A stretch of DNA of 64,000 bases from Oreohelix idahoensis (taxonomy: Eukaryota > Mollusca > Gastropoda > Stylommatophora > Oreohelicidae), in the NCBI GenBank assembly GCA_024509875.1, contig JAMPIV010003431.1, positions 62,001 through 126,000 of the forward strand, written 5' to 3'. Below, piece after piece: positions 24,941 through 36,490 of the stretch. The position numbers and the translations under genes are program-made. Every line of letters starts with the position of its first letter. The first letter of the stretch is position 1. The notes below the pieces were generated by a model. The model had not been told where the DNA came from, made no database searches, and saw nothing but the letters and a program-made list of their open reading frames with translations.

Positions 24941-25420
24941 AGCAGATCACCATCATACATTAAAATCTTTCATTATTGCCCCTGGCCTATCACATCATCA
25001 TCATCAGTCACACAACACGTGGACACTAGGGCACCAACAGTCGTAGTCGATGAGCACTAGATTAATTTTGTCACTCTTCTCTAAGGAGCATTTCTGCCAC
25101 ATGTTATGCATGTACTGGTTTGATGTAGTGTTTCATCCTCATTTGCTTAGTTCCAGTCTCTTCACTCCAACAGGCACTGCAGTGAGATGGTATCTACTGT
25201 ATCATAACTCTTTTGAACTGCAGACACATTTGGCAGTGTGATGTGTCAAGAAGTTAACAGAAATACCCTGAACAAACGAATGATCAGAAAAACGAACAAA
25301 AGAAATCTAGGAATTATAGCGCAAAGAGCAGATATGCATAAGAACATGATCACAGATATACGTATTGTCACAGCCATTTGATAAATACATCACACAAGAA
25401 ACGATGTTTAAAAATATAAT
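24941..25420. other. DNA downstream of the METTL27-like gene
   Basis: Holds a short ATC run near 24992-25004 and no supported gene. It lies 3' of the minus-strand poly(A) signal. Confidence 0.5.
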
Positions 25421-25426
25421 TTTATT
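25421..25426 (-). terminator. METTL27: Candidate poly(A) signal AATAAA of the METTL27-like gene
   Basis: AATAAA on the minus strand, about 170 bp after the stop codon of the last visible exon. Consistent with the 3' end of the transcript; no cleavage site was determined. Confidence 0.5.
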
Positions 25427-25596
25427 GAATAGTGTATTATTATGAGTGTTGCTTTTTTGAGTACTACGTTTTATGGTGCTTATACCGAAATAATATACTC
25501 TGATGGCTTCCCTGGAGGGTTTAAAAAAAAAGAACCTAGAGGTCATCTTCAGGATGAGTGGGGAATGTATATGAGCCTGTAAACATTCACACGTGT

Positions 25597-25910
25597 TTAT
25601 ATGTATGCAGGTATGCATATACATGAATGCATAGTGTGTGTATATAATGCATTTATATATATATTTTTGCATGTGTGAAATGCATGTGTGACTGTGAGTG
25701 TACGAATATAACTAACAATATCATCGTCCTTGACCCGGAATAAGTAAACAACACCGTTGTTGTCAAAGGAGTAACCTGGCACCACAGATCTCGACACGGC
25801 CTCCCATTTTCCTTCTACCTCCATCTCTTTCATGGTCGGTTCTAACCTATCCTTATATTCCCCAACGCTTGTCAGGTAAGCTTCCCGCATGGCAATGATG
25901 ACTAAACCAC
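25597..25910 (-). CDS. METTL27: METTL27-like methyltransferase, last visible exon
   Basis: Acceptor TTCTGACAG precedes 25910. The first two bases complete a Gly codon begun in the previous exon, after which the protein reads GLVIIAMREAYLTSVGEYKD, then LEPTMKEMEVEGKWE, VVPGYSFDNNGVVYLFRVK. This matches the C-terminal part of the METTL27 (WBSCR27) family as I know it: KPGG, then MREAYL, then VVPGYSF. These are class I SAM-dependent methyltransferases whose substrate is not well established. After FRVKDDD the frame runs about 35 further low-complexity residues to a stop at 25597-25599. That tail is unlike the family and may mean a lost original stop. Confidence is high for the gene, moderate for the 3' end. 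Confidence 0.85.
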
Positions 25911-26322
<412 letters not shown>

Positions 26323-26549
26323 ACGAACTTACTTTATTTTCAAAGGGTTAAGAATTGGGCACGCAGGCCCATCTGACATTCTGCCCTTCCTCTCTCTCTC
26401 ATCATGTATATACTATATCCTTTCATCCTCACATTTACTTTAAGCATTATTAAGGCATTTATCATTATAAAAGTAATATTACATTTGCAATAATCATTAT
26501 AATTAAAGTATGTTTTTAAAATAAAGAAAACAAAAATTAAAAAATAAAG

Positions 26550-26565
<16 letters not shown>
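26323..26565. repeat. Dispersed AT-rich repeat, copy 2
   Basis: Shares its right half with 23262-23395. Its left half (TTTTCAAAGGGTTAAGAATT, TTCTTGCCCTTCC-like) resembles about 24140-24205. It is framed by two GATA arrays. A short (CAA)n run follows near 26555-26578. Confidence 0.55.
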
Positions 26566-26581
<16 letters not shown>

Positions 26582-26590
26582 TTACGAAAA

Positions 26591-26807
<217 letters not shown>

Positions 26808-27554
26808 GTGCCTAGGGACGTATTATTTAGTTAAATGTAAAGCATCCATTAATTCATTCTCTTTCCTTGCTGTCCTGAGAGGACAGTGTTTATCTAATAT
26901 CACCTTAGGTGAGTCTTGGCTCTTGAAATTGGGCAGTGAGATGAAAAGGGCGTTGTAACAATAATTTTCCAACAGATGGCAGTTTTGATAAAGGAACAGT
27001 ATGATAATGGTCCTGTCTGTATTCTTTTATAATGTGAAATGTATTAATGCACCCTGCATAAATAGCTAATAATTCTATTATAATTTGACTGAAGAGTACT
27101 GGAAACCAAGAATGTCCCCACATATACAAGTAATTCAAACAAGCGTGAACAACTGGAACGCATTCACAATGAAGGGATGTGATTAGTTTTGGGATGTACG
27201 TGTGATACCCACATTGTGACAATGAGATAATGCTCGGATTGCTGTTAATTAGATCCAGAAATGCGATAGCCCGGGAAAAAGCCTATATGCATGTAACCAC
27301 CGACAAAAGGCATCCTTATATAAGAACGTAGCTGACACAAAAGGAGCAAGAAAAAGAGGGGGATGTCATGGATGGCAACGGCTGAGGCTACGATTGGTCA
27401 GGTGACTAGGGTTGAAAATATATCCAAAGGGGAAGAATGGAGTTAAGTCAGGGGAGAATTGGATAAATTACGAGTAGGTCATCATTGGCATTGGCAGAGA
27501 GTGCAGATCTTGGGGCAGTGGAAAAGCAGAGCTGGAAATTAATCAGCTGATTAG
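26808..27554. other. Intronic DNA, nothing recognised
   Basis: Intron of the METTL27-like gene. No repeat family or gene was identified. Confidence 0.5.
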
Positions 27555-28226
27555 TCATCATGCTGGGGATGATGACGCCATTGTGTACACTGATGGGTCT
27601 GTAGTGCATGGTGAGAAATCAGGATGGGGCTTCTCTGCGAGAATAAAGGGTAGGGTCGTTGCTAACAGAGTGGAACCTACATGACAACAACTTTCAGCAT
27701 GAGAATGGAGGTAGAGGCAGTTACTGCGGCACTGAGGTGGCTGTCTGAAACTCCATCAACCAGGGCAGTTATATTGTCAGACTCTCAAGCTATGCTTCAC
27801 AAAGTTCAGAACGGATGATTGCGGCAGGAATGGAAAACATCAATAGTATCCTCAAGTCTTCAAGAACTGGTGTGGATCTACTGTCCTGGTCATGCAGGGG
27901 TACGTGGAAATGAGAGAGCTGACAGACTGGCCTCGAGAGCACCCATAGTGGGGACACTGGACGTTGATAAGGGAGAGATACTAAGGGCAATTAATGATCG
28001 CCTGCTAGATAATGACACTGCAATGGATGAATCAACAAAGCTGAGACTGTAGGAGTTTGGCATAAAAAGCTGGGCTAGCAGAGATGGACATGAGAGATGA
28101 TGCATCCGTCGTATGTACAACCAGCGTGCTACAGGTACAATTATCATTCATACTCTTCGACATTTGCTGAGGGAGACTGAGCACCTATGGGTTTGTCTGG
28201 AGTGCAGTGAGGTCGATTCTGATTAA
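27555..28226 (+). pseudogene. LINE RNase H remnant
   Basis: The plus strand shows IVYTDGSVVHGEKSGWGFSA, then (other frame) MRMEVEAVTAALRWLSETPS, VILSDSQAM and WIYCPGHAGVRGNERADRLA. This is an RNase H domain with its D, E, D, D residues, but split by stops (about 27680 and 27819) and a frameshift. The terminal segment ends ETEHLWVCLECSEVD. It belongs to a retroelement family different from the two I-like copies. It lies in the intron, antisense to the host gene. Confidence 0.8.
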
Positions 28227-28339
28227 CAATAACAATTCAAACATTGTTCTGCTGACATATACTCAAAGCACGACTGACTCAAGTAGGAACATCTTTTCGA
28301 CATCTTCTAGGATCATTAGCAGTTGACTGACCAAAGCAA

Positions 28340-28615
28340 GCAGTGACCATCACGTACAGTGGTGTCTTGTAGGTTAGTAACAAACTCTACACTTTGCTCC
28401 ATGTGATTTTTGGTCCGAACTCAAGAAAACGTATGTTCGGTGACCATCTTTCGAACTCTGGCCCAACTCTGGTTCATGCTTCTCATCCTCCACAGTTTTC
28501 CAACAAATTGTTTTTGGTTAGCATCTCTGTCGCTTTCCTCCAGGAATCCATAGAAAAGCAGTTCTGACGATGGTATCGAGGTATCTGCTGAAGACGTGGC
28601 TGTCCGATATCATTT
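28340..28615 (-). pseudogene. GAA-type LINE C-terminal remnant
   Basis: The minus strand gives GHVFSRYLDTIVRTAFLWIP, then KTICWKTVEDE. This is a decayed version of GHVLRRDPDAITRTA...RPKTTWWRTVEAE at 19603-20010. Several stops; no tail recognised. Confidence 0.65.
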
Positions 28616-28916
28616 TCAACAGAGAACAGGGGCATCGTACTAGATACTTATTAGTTTCTATAGCAACAAAGTGCAGATATGTAAAACTGCACGTAGGGAC
28701 ATAAAAGACGCACCTGCATTCATATTAAATAATGTTACAGCCAACGTAAGAACATACACTTATTTATCTGTGGGGGAAAAAAACAGAAAGAACAAAAGAG
28801 AATTGCAACCCTGAGGCTCATATTGATGAAACGCCACTGCCTCAAATAAAACATATTGACCTGTACGCGAAAACTAAATACTGCACGTGTTACCTGTAAT
28901 TTGCAAGATATATCGA

Positions 28917-29207
28917 AAACAACAACAACAACAACCTTATAGTAAAGGTAAGGGTAGTCCCATAGCAGATGCTGCCGTAGGGATGTGAAGTGTTAGAGAC
29001 TACACTAAACTAGGTCGAGCTTTATCAGGTGGGGTGACCAGTTCCTTAGCTCGCTGCCTTTACTTTCCCAAACTCAAGATCAGAGTCAGGCACCCATTTA
29101 CAGCTAGGTAGCCTGGAGCCTGATGCTTCCAGGTTACGAACCCAGCTGTGGCGGGCGTGAGATGCAAGCGAAGGGCAATTATTCTACCAATTGGCCGCTC
29201 TCATTAG
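28917..29207 (-). mobile_element. tRNA-derived SINE (family S1), fullest copy
   Basis: Minus strand: head GAGCGGCCAATTGGTAGAAT (A-box-like), GGGTTCGTAACC (B-box-like with one extra base), body CTAGCTGTAAATGGGTGCCT through GCATCTGCTATGGGACTACC, and a (GTT)n tail at 28917-28936. Two other copies in the window (4938-5165 and 23560-24100) define the family. It lies in the intron between host exons. Confidence 0.75.
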
Positions 29208-29364
29208 AAGCCATGTAAAAAAAGAAAAGAAAAAAAAAAGAATGGAAATGTAAAATTTCTATAGAAGCTTTCCTTCAACCCTGGTTTATGTATATGTCTG
29301 GTTGTTATACTGGCTACATAAACAATATTTTTCGCCTTGAGAGTTACAGTAGTGTATAAGTTAC

Positions 29365-29457
29365 CTGGCTTGACCACACGTGTAAGCTCATTCAAACCAC
29401 TGCATGGAATGTGTCCCTCACCCATACCTCCAGAGATTACAGCCACGCCATAGTAAT
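29365..29457 (-). CDS. METTL27: METTL27-like methyltransferase, middle exon
   Basis: Acceptor ATTTCAG ends at 29458; donor GTAACT starts at 29364. The first two bases (AT) complete an Asn codon whose first base A ends the exon at 56351. The reading is then YYGVAVISGGMGEGHIPCSG, LNELTRVVKP, and a G left over that pairs with GT of the next exon. SGGMGEGHIPC is a family hallmark after the acidic SAM loop. Size is 93 bp, phase 1 at both ends. Its separation from the preceding exon by 26.9 kb, with no phase conflict, supports one gene. Confidence 0.88.
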
Positions 29458-31064
29458 CTGAAATTCGTATGTATTACTGTTACCATGAACACTTAGGTAA
29501 AAGAAACTGTGCCTGTGTAGTCCTGAAGAGACAAAGGAAGAATGTGACTACTGCTGCACCCAAGCATGTCGTGCAAGGCGACTAATTTGAGGTTGTGCAC
29601 GGGCATTGAAATCTGGCCATGTAAAACAAACTTTTACAGTTTAACAACTCTTCTATATTTATAAGATTATATTTTTATATATTTATATTTATAAATATAT
29701 TATAAATATAATAATAATATAATACAATTTTATATTTTTCTCTATTTTGGCTTCCTTAACTTCTATGTTTTGTTTGATCTTATATATATATATATAATAA
29801 AACAATAATAAAATTATAATTAATTTTTATTATATTATTTTATAAGGTAGTATGTTTTGCTAAGTGTTGCAATTCTAACGGAATATTTGTTGCTAAATAG
29901 TGGAATTCTAACGGAATATAAAATTCAACGGAGTATGTGTTAAAAATTCACGCTACTGATTCTATTCAATTAACCGGTAAGTAAACTAGTTTTCTTCCTT
30001 TTTATTTTGTTAGTTGAAATACAAAGAATAGTACAAATATGTGCTACTGTATTTGCATCTAATTTTATTTCAAATTATTAGTTAACCTAAACGAAAATGC
30101 ATATTGGGTCTGAAACTCGCGATTGTGTCCATTTTCTTGCAATACGGGTACAGCCGAAAATGGCGGCCAAATTTTAGTTCGCGTAACTCTTATATGATAA
30201 AGGGGCACTAGTTGGACCTTATGAAATGTTACGTGAGGTATGAGCTTCTAACACCACATTCATACACAACGCAGATCGATAGTGGCGACAAAAATGTCTT
30301 CTGCAGCGAGTTACAGTGCGCTTGAAAAGTCAAGACTGAATAAGTGACAGTTAATTGGACATCTGAGCTGCAACTGACGTATGTCACTGAACTAAAATGC
30401 ATGACAAAAACAAAACGATTGTCAGTGGAAATGATGTTCAATGTTAATGCCCCGGGGTTGGGCAGTTCCTCCCTCACTCAAGATTAGACGGTTTTCTGAA
30501 CTTTCTAGATACCAATCAATACTCCACTTTTTCTTTTCTCTCATTCATCCCCATTTCTGCCCCGGTTTAGACACTCTCTGAATAAATGCATTCCTATAAT
30601 TTACGTGTCTGTCTATTTTTATTGCTATTTCCTTTTCAATTCATCTTATTAGTGCCAGCTCTTCTCGTTTGAACAATATTGATGTTTTTCCACATGCGCA
30701 GTCCCTGTTATGAGTAATCTACTAGTCATCCAGATATCCTGAACACAGTAATTTCTAAGGTTTTTGACACTTGGTCAATTCTAACGGAAACATGTGACCA
30801 AGATTTGCTGTTCAGATCTCGTACTGACATTTTCAAGAATATTAAAAGTACTTTCTAAATCGGAAGCGTAGCTTCAGCAACTTTCAAGTTAATGATTAAT
30901 TTTATCAATATTTACCATGACAAGATTGCGGGAAAGAAATGATTGCTGGGTAATGAAAGAACAAATGAAGCTGACAAAACTCAAATTAAATACGCGGCAC
31001 ATGAAAATATTATTCAGTGTGAATGAACTGAAAGAGAGAAAAATAAGAGGGGAGAGGACCTAAA
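29458..31064 (-). other. Large intron of the METTL27-like gene, 3' part
   Basis: AT-rich with a TA run near 29782-29796. No transposon or gene recognised before the hAT-type MITE at 31065. Confidence 0.55.
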
Positions 31065-31487
31065 CAGGGTTCAGCAACCAGGGGTCAATTGATAATTGTC
31101 TGTGTGGGTGGGGCTGAGGAGGAAAAAGGAAATCTTTAACCTATGTCAATTTGGAACTAGCCTTCAGTCCCGGCATTGTCCTCAGTTAAAACTCACAAGT
31201 TAGCTTATTAAGTTTCACTTTATTCTTGAATTGCCTGAAATAGAAAGCAATCTTTTCATTGAAGTGAAATGAACATTGGGTAGCATACTTAGTTTTGATT
31301 TTCAACCGCTCTGTCGCTGGGACCGCAGGAAGCAAATTGTGCGCAGAGATACAAATTACATCCAGGCTGCAATTTATTCTAAATTTCAGATACTCTTAAA
31401 CCTGAAAACAGGTTTTATTAAGATTTATCCTTAGAGAGAACAGTGTTTCTAAAGTAGATCTCCACAGCACGTGGATTGCCTACCGTT
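31065..31487. mobile_element. hAT-type non-autonomous element, copy 1
   Basis: Starts CAGGGTTCAGCAACC and ends GGATTGCCTACCGTT. Flanks GACCTAAA (31057-31064) and GATCTAAA (31488-31495) agree in 7 of 8 bases, the 8-bp duplication size of hAT elements. The interior (ACTTAGTTTTGATTTTC...CCGCTCTGT, CAGTGTTTCTAAAGTAGA) matches 57400-57886. No transposase is present. Confidence 0.75.
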
Positions 31488-31799
31488 GATCTAAAACATA
31501 AAGAAGGGAATTAAAGGAATTCACACTGCGCGACTTCCAGGGTTAGACCAGCAACCAAGATACTGAAGCACCTTTATGGGGCGCATACTGGAAACAGGTA
31601 GCCTTTGAGTCTTCGGGTTGCCTGGCTTGCACTTAGGGATAGAATAGCTGCGTCCGAGGTGTCAAACATCACAATTCCCTTTATTATGATTCCCTTGGGA
31701 ACCCAGCATTAAGCTTAACGGAATCATTCGGGCGCCAGACTTCTCCGACCTTTACTTGGTTGGCTGCGGTGCAGGGGGAATCACACAATTGATATCTAT
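31488..31799. other. Intron DNA before LTR element E1
   Basis: Unassigned sequence ending in the left target-site copy TCTAT (31795-31799). Confidence 0.5.
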
Positions 31800-34091
31800 T
31801 GTAGTGGTTTTGATGGTATTGTATGATGGTGATGGTACTACGTGTGATGCATGAGGTCAGCTGTGAAGGCTCCTGAGATAATATGTAACTGTGAATTGTC
31901 AGAAGGCCCTTCTCGCTACCACTACGACCTCACACTTATCTTTTTTTTTTCTAATGAATGTGGCTACGTTAAATGTCTAGGGTAATGATATGTAATGTGG
32001 TGTGATAGTTTATAGACACACACACAGATATTTAAGAAGTCTAATAATATTAACAAATGTTATAATACACTGAACTAACTCAAGTGTGTAAAAATTTTGA
32101 TAGAAATTTTCTTACATTTATTTCGTTCTGGACCAAGTTTTATTTTGACCAGAACTTATGAAAGATTTAGAAATTATGAAAGAAATGCATGGAATATTAC
32201 ATAATAAATGCAAGGGTGTACATATGTATGTTACTAGACTATTTAGTTTTGTTAATGTTTATAGCAGTCATCTAATTGGGAGGATAGTTAATGGTTGTGC
32301 TGTTGGGGTGGCCTCATCACTCCCGATCTATAGTGACTACACATTGTCCAGTAATGGCAGGAATTTTATGGGATTGTTAGTAACTAAATGGAGTTGGTGA
32401 ATTTCCAGCAGACCAGAGGCTCACTCAACTTTGAATAGGTAGCTCTGGTGCTGAGATCTGGTGGCCCCACCTCTCCGTGCTTGGGGGCAATAAGAAAATG
32501 CTCTGACACAACGTTACTGCACGGATCCACTCGTGTAAAATCACCAACTCATTCGACACCGCTTGGGTGCCAACTGAAACTCACAGCTCTGCAATCAAAG
32601 TATTATTTATGTGTCAAATTCCATTCTCTAACCATGACTGGACACACACTACACAACAACAACATATAGACGGGTCAGATCTCTCTGACCATACAGCACA
32701 TTTTACCATGTTGGTTTCACATCGGATAAGTCCTCCCAGACTACAGATTCTGAAATAGGTTCATTAGTTTCCTGCCCTAAAATAGGATAGGTAATATGTT
32801 TCATTGTTCTCAACACTTGATCTGTCCTTCCTAACCCTTGCTGGAGTTTATGTATTTTATTTGTCTCTAGACCCTGAACTGGGGCGGGGGGTCTAGAGCG
32901 AACCCTTACTTGTTGTAAGGAACAGATTATGCTATTGCAGTATCAAATCACTCGAACCTTAAACAAATATTAAATGTACAAAGAAATAAGTTTAGTCTTA
33001 CCAGAAATATGAATATGGTACACAGTTAATACTAGCAAAACTCAGCTGAGCTGCTGGCTATAGTATGGTGTTCCACTGAATATTATGTATTATTTCTGGG
33101 AAATCACCACTACAATTAATGACTGTGTTACTGGACAGACTTATGTCGAATGGCAAAAATGTGCGTCTCTATCCCGCTAATATAAAATGCGTTGGCCAAT
33201 CAGATCAGAAGACTAAGCTTTTCAATTCAAAATTTGAAAATAAAGTCAAAATTACATCTTATTTTCTCAAATGTACGTCAGTCACATTTTATCTGTTCCC
33301 AAAAAAGTCAAAAGTACATCTCAATTTTTAAAATGTACGTCGGTCACAATTTATCTTTTCCCCACAATTTCACTTGTTTTTTTGGACTAACACATGTAAA
33401 ACTGCACGAACCTGCTTCCTAAGTTATTTTTAGCCACCATTCTCCCCAACACCCTCTCTCTTCCATACTAACTAGATTTGAACACTTGAGTCTCAAGGTC
33501 GTGATTTTTGTGCAAATAGTGACATGTTTGATTCAATGCAGTCTTTCGCTGATGTGAACAACACCGTCTTTTGTCATTATCTGTCTTATTATCTGTCCGT
33601 CTGTATAAATGAAAGCATATTATTTCACTGCTCAGAATGGGCCATCCGGCCAGCTAATTTTTATATTCCTAACGTTAATATTAAGAAAAAGTTACTTTTT
33701 AAATTTTGTAATATTTCAAGCATCTGCGTTTAGCCGCTGAATTCAAATAAAAGGCTTGGTATCGCAAAAGGGTCCAATAAATGACTGTGGCGTATCATAT
33801 CCAAGGTCCCTTCTGTCGATTTCCTTACTTTATGTCAACTTGGGGGGGGGGGGGGGAAACGTGACTTTTCCTCCTTGCCCCACCAATTTGCGTCCATTAA
33901 CCTCGCTAGTTCAAGTACGCGTTCAGTCAGATTCTTGTCTTTTGATCCTCGTTCCGTTTTGCCTTCAAGTCTAACAATTTCATTTCCATGGCGGGCGATC
34001 ATGTATTCTAGCAGCTTACGCATTGGTTTTTATCCCTACGTTGTATCATTGGAGATATTTTGACGTTGCATCACTTGTTAATTTTACGACA
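31800..34091 (-). repeat. 3' LTR of E1 (2,292 bp)
   Basis: Repeated at 38688-41004. Unusually long for this group. The R-U5 side (about 31800-32000, minus-strand end) shares short blocks with the E2 LTR, for example CCTTCACAGCTGA and CCCTAGACATT. The U3 side does not. A G14-type run lies near 33841-33856. Confidence 0.95.
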
Positions 34092-34105
34092 CATCTCCCC
34101 ACCTG
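34092..34105 (-). promoter_or_regulatory. Polypurine tract of E1
   Basis: The minus strand reads AGGTGGGGAGATG immediately before the 3' LTR. In LTR elements this primes plus-strand DNA synthesis. Identified by position and purine content. Confidence 0.7.
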
Positions 34106-34178
34106 AAAACATGCCTACGGCAAGTTCTAAAACCAGTGATACACATAGACAAAATCTCTCCTTACGCTTGCCATTACT

Positions 34179-35661
34179 CTAATTTTGATCACAGGGGTGC
34201 CGACTGAGGAAATCTGCACCGACATTCAATTTACCTGGGATATATTGGATACTGAACTGATAAGGTTGAAGCAATAAAGACCACCTCAGCAATCTTGCGT
34301 TTTCATGCTTAGCCTGAGATAAGAATACAAGAGGCTGATGATCCGTCTCGACCACAAAAGTCCTACCATACAGATAGATTTGAAACTTCTTTATTGCCCA
34401 GACCAACGCTAAACATTCTTTTTCGCTTGTGGAGTATCCTTGTTCCGCCTTATTCAATTTGCGGCTTGCATAAGCGACTAGTTTCAGTTCCCCATCTGGT
34501 GAAGATGATCTTTGCAACAAAGCCGCCCCGAGTCCTACATTACTGGCATCGGTTCGCAAGACAAAGTCCTGTGTCAAATCAGGTAGTTTGAGAATAGGCT
34601 TACTAGTGAGTTTTTCCTTTAAATATTGGAACGCTAATTCACTTTGCGCAGTCCAATTAATTTTATCTGGAAGTCCCTTGCGAGTCAGATCAGTCAGAGG
34701 AGCACAAATAGAGTTAAAATCTTTGATATATTTTTGATAAAATCCGCATAACGACACGAATGATCGCACGTCCTTTTTTGTTTGTGGTCTAGGTGCTCTC
34801 TGCAGTTTTTCCAAGTTCTTAGGATCAGGGGTCATGCTACCCTGATATACCGTGTGTCCCAAGAATTCCAACTCTTTGCATCCAATGCAACATTTTGTTG
34901 GCCTAGCAGTTAAGTTCGCCTCCCTAAGTCTATTAAATAACATTTCTAGAGCTTCAATGTGTTCTTCAAATGTCTCTGTGGCGACGAGAATATCATCCAT
35001 GAAATTCGTGATACATGGGTTATTCAGGGGATCCAACAATTTGCGCATCATCCTTGAAAATACACTCGGAGCATTTTTCAGTCCGAATGGTAGCATGTTG
35101 AATTCATAATGTCCATCTGAAGTGCTAAAAGCCAAATAAGGTCTCACTTCAGGCTTCACTGGGATCTGGTAATAGCCTTTACTAAGATCCACCTTTGAAA
35201 AGTATTTTGCCTTGTTCAGTCTGGCAAATAACTGTTTTGTGTCTGGTAATGGATCCACTTGCCCTTCTGTGACAGCATTCAGTTTCCTGTAATCTATGCA
35301 CAGTCTGTGTTCCCCAGACGGTTTTTCTCAGCAATACGACACTAGAGCTAAAAGATGATTCACTGTGTGAAATGATCCCTTCCTTCAACAAATAATCTAT
35401 TTCTTCCTTCAATGCCTTCTCCTTCGCGAACGGAATAGAATAGGCTCTCATACAGATTGGGTTTGAGTCTACCAGTTTCATGTCATACTGTAGCAAATTT
35501 GTATGTCCTGGTTTATCTGTTAATACATCTGTATGTTCCTCCAGAACCTGTTGAACTCTCTCCCTCTGGTTTTTAGTCAGGTGCTTACTGACTTTTACTT
35601 GTGCTGCTGTTTCACAAGGATGTAATGGGTATTCATGTGAGGTGAGTGGTTCCTTTTGCAT
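34179..35661 (-). pseudogene. E1 reverse transcriptase and RNase H, one frameshift
   Basis: From the minus-strand start: a conserved linker (EYPLHPCETAAQVKVSKHLT), RT fingers (KEKALKEEIDYLLKEGIISH), then a frame change at a T5 run (35322-35326) and palm/thumb: SKVDLSKGYYQIPV, LPFGLKNAPSVFSRMM and FMDDIL (34992-35003, the YxDD box). RNase H follows with RTDASNVGLGAALL, YSTSEKECLALVWAIKKF, TDHQPL and GADFLSRHP. All catalytic Asp motifs are present. The single shift lies in a homopolymer, so a sequencing error cannot be excluded. Confidence 0.9.
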
Positions 35662-35681
35662 TTGAGTTGCGATAGCTAAGG

Positions 35682-36060
35682 TCAGTAAGGGGTGCTTTCC
35701 TGGAGTGGTCTGTCCAGATACTTCTTTAACAGGTTTACATGATAAACTTTCTCCTTCCCCTTTTTGTCAATTTTATAGTTTGTTCTAGACATCTTCTCTA
35801 GAACCGTATATGGACCTTGCCATCCAATTTGTAATTTTTTCTGGCTTCCGGGTAGTAGAAGCAGCACCTTCTCTCCGACTGCCAGTTCTCTGTCCTTTGC
35901 CTTCCTATTAAAATATGCTGCATGTTTCTTCCTGGCTTGTTTCAAATTATCATTTGCCAGTTTCCATCCAGCTTTCAAACGAGTGGTCAGTTCGTTCACG
36001 TATTGATAAGATGAGGTAACAGTCTCTTCCGCCTTCTCATCTGTCCAGGTCCTTAATAGG
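35682..36060 (-). pseudogene. E1 integrase C-terminal region
   Basis: The minus strand reads LLRTWTDEK, SSYQYVNELTTRLKAGW, HAAYFNRKAKDRELAVGEKV, LLLLPG, WQGPYTVLEKMSRTNYKIDK and YHVNLLKKYLDR. This matches the post-core part of gypsy integrases of the Gmr1 type (VGEKVLLLLP...GPY...LKKY). It is in a different frame from the upstream lysine-rich segment. It stops at 35682, next to a G4 run where E2 has one more base, so it was probably continuous with RT. Confidence 0.8.
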
Positions 36061-36061
36061 G

Positions 36062-36490
36062 CTACATCTGGATTTTTAATTTATCATACGTATTTTTCAT
36101 GGAACCCGTCTGGTCCCGTCCCTTAGAAGCCCTATAGTGAGGACTTTTCTTCCTAGAATCATCACTCACAAATAGACCACTGCCAATTTTCTTCTTGGGT
36201 TTGTCTCCCCACTTTAGATTGCTTATGAGAGATTTTCGCTCTCTTTTCTGTTCTTCCAGTTTATATAAGTCTGACCGAGGGATTGTCATCTTATCCTGGG
36301 TAAAATTTCTTCTTTGTACTCTTCGCATAGTGGCCATGTTAATCCATTCAAGTGAAGACTGGGTGTGAAAAGGGGGCTCCCATTGCACTTTGTCTACCTG
36401 AGTATAATTAGTTTTCCTTCCAGGCCTAATTTTGCCCCGTGGCGTTTCTAGGTCCTGCACATATTTTCCCTTTGTGGGTGTTCCCTCATG
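36062..36490 (-). CDS. E1 lysine-rich segment in place of the integrase core
   Basis: About 143 residues between the H2C2-like region and the integrase C-terminus, where a D-D35-E catalytic core is expected. Landmarks: HEGTPT, ETPRGKIRPGR, VQWEPPFHTQSS, MATMRRVQ, IPRSDLYKLEEQKRERKSLI, KWGDKPKKKIGSG and HYRASKGRDQTG. No integrase core motif was recognised in this frame or in other frames by eye. E2 has the same segment, about half to 60 percent identical by eye, also open. The function is unknown. Confidence 0.7.
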   Translation of the reverse strand, partial: HEGTPTKGKYVQDLETPRGKIRPGRKTNYTQVDKVQWEPPFHTQSSLEWINMATMRRVQRRNFTQDKMTIPRSDLYKLEEQKRERKSLISNLKWGDKPKKKIGSGLFVSDDSRKKSPHYRASKGRDQTGSMKNTYDKLKIQM

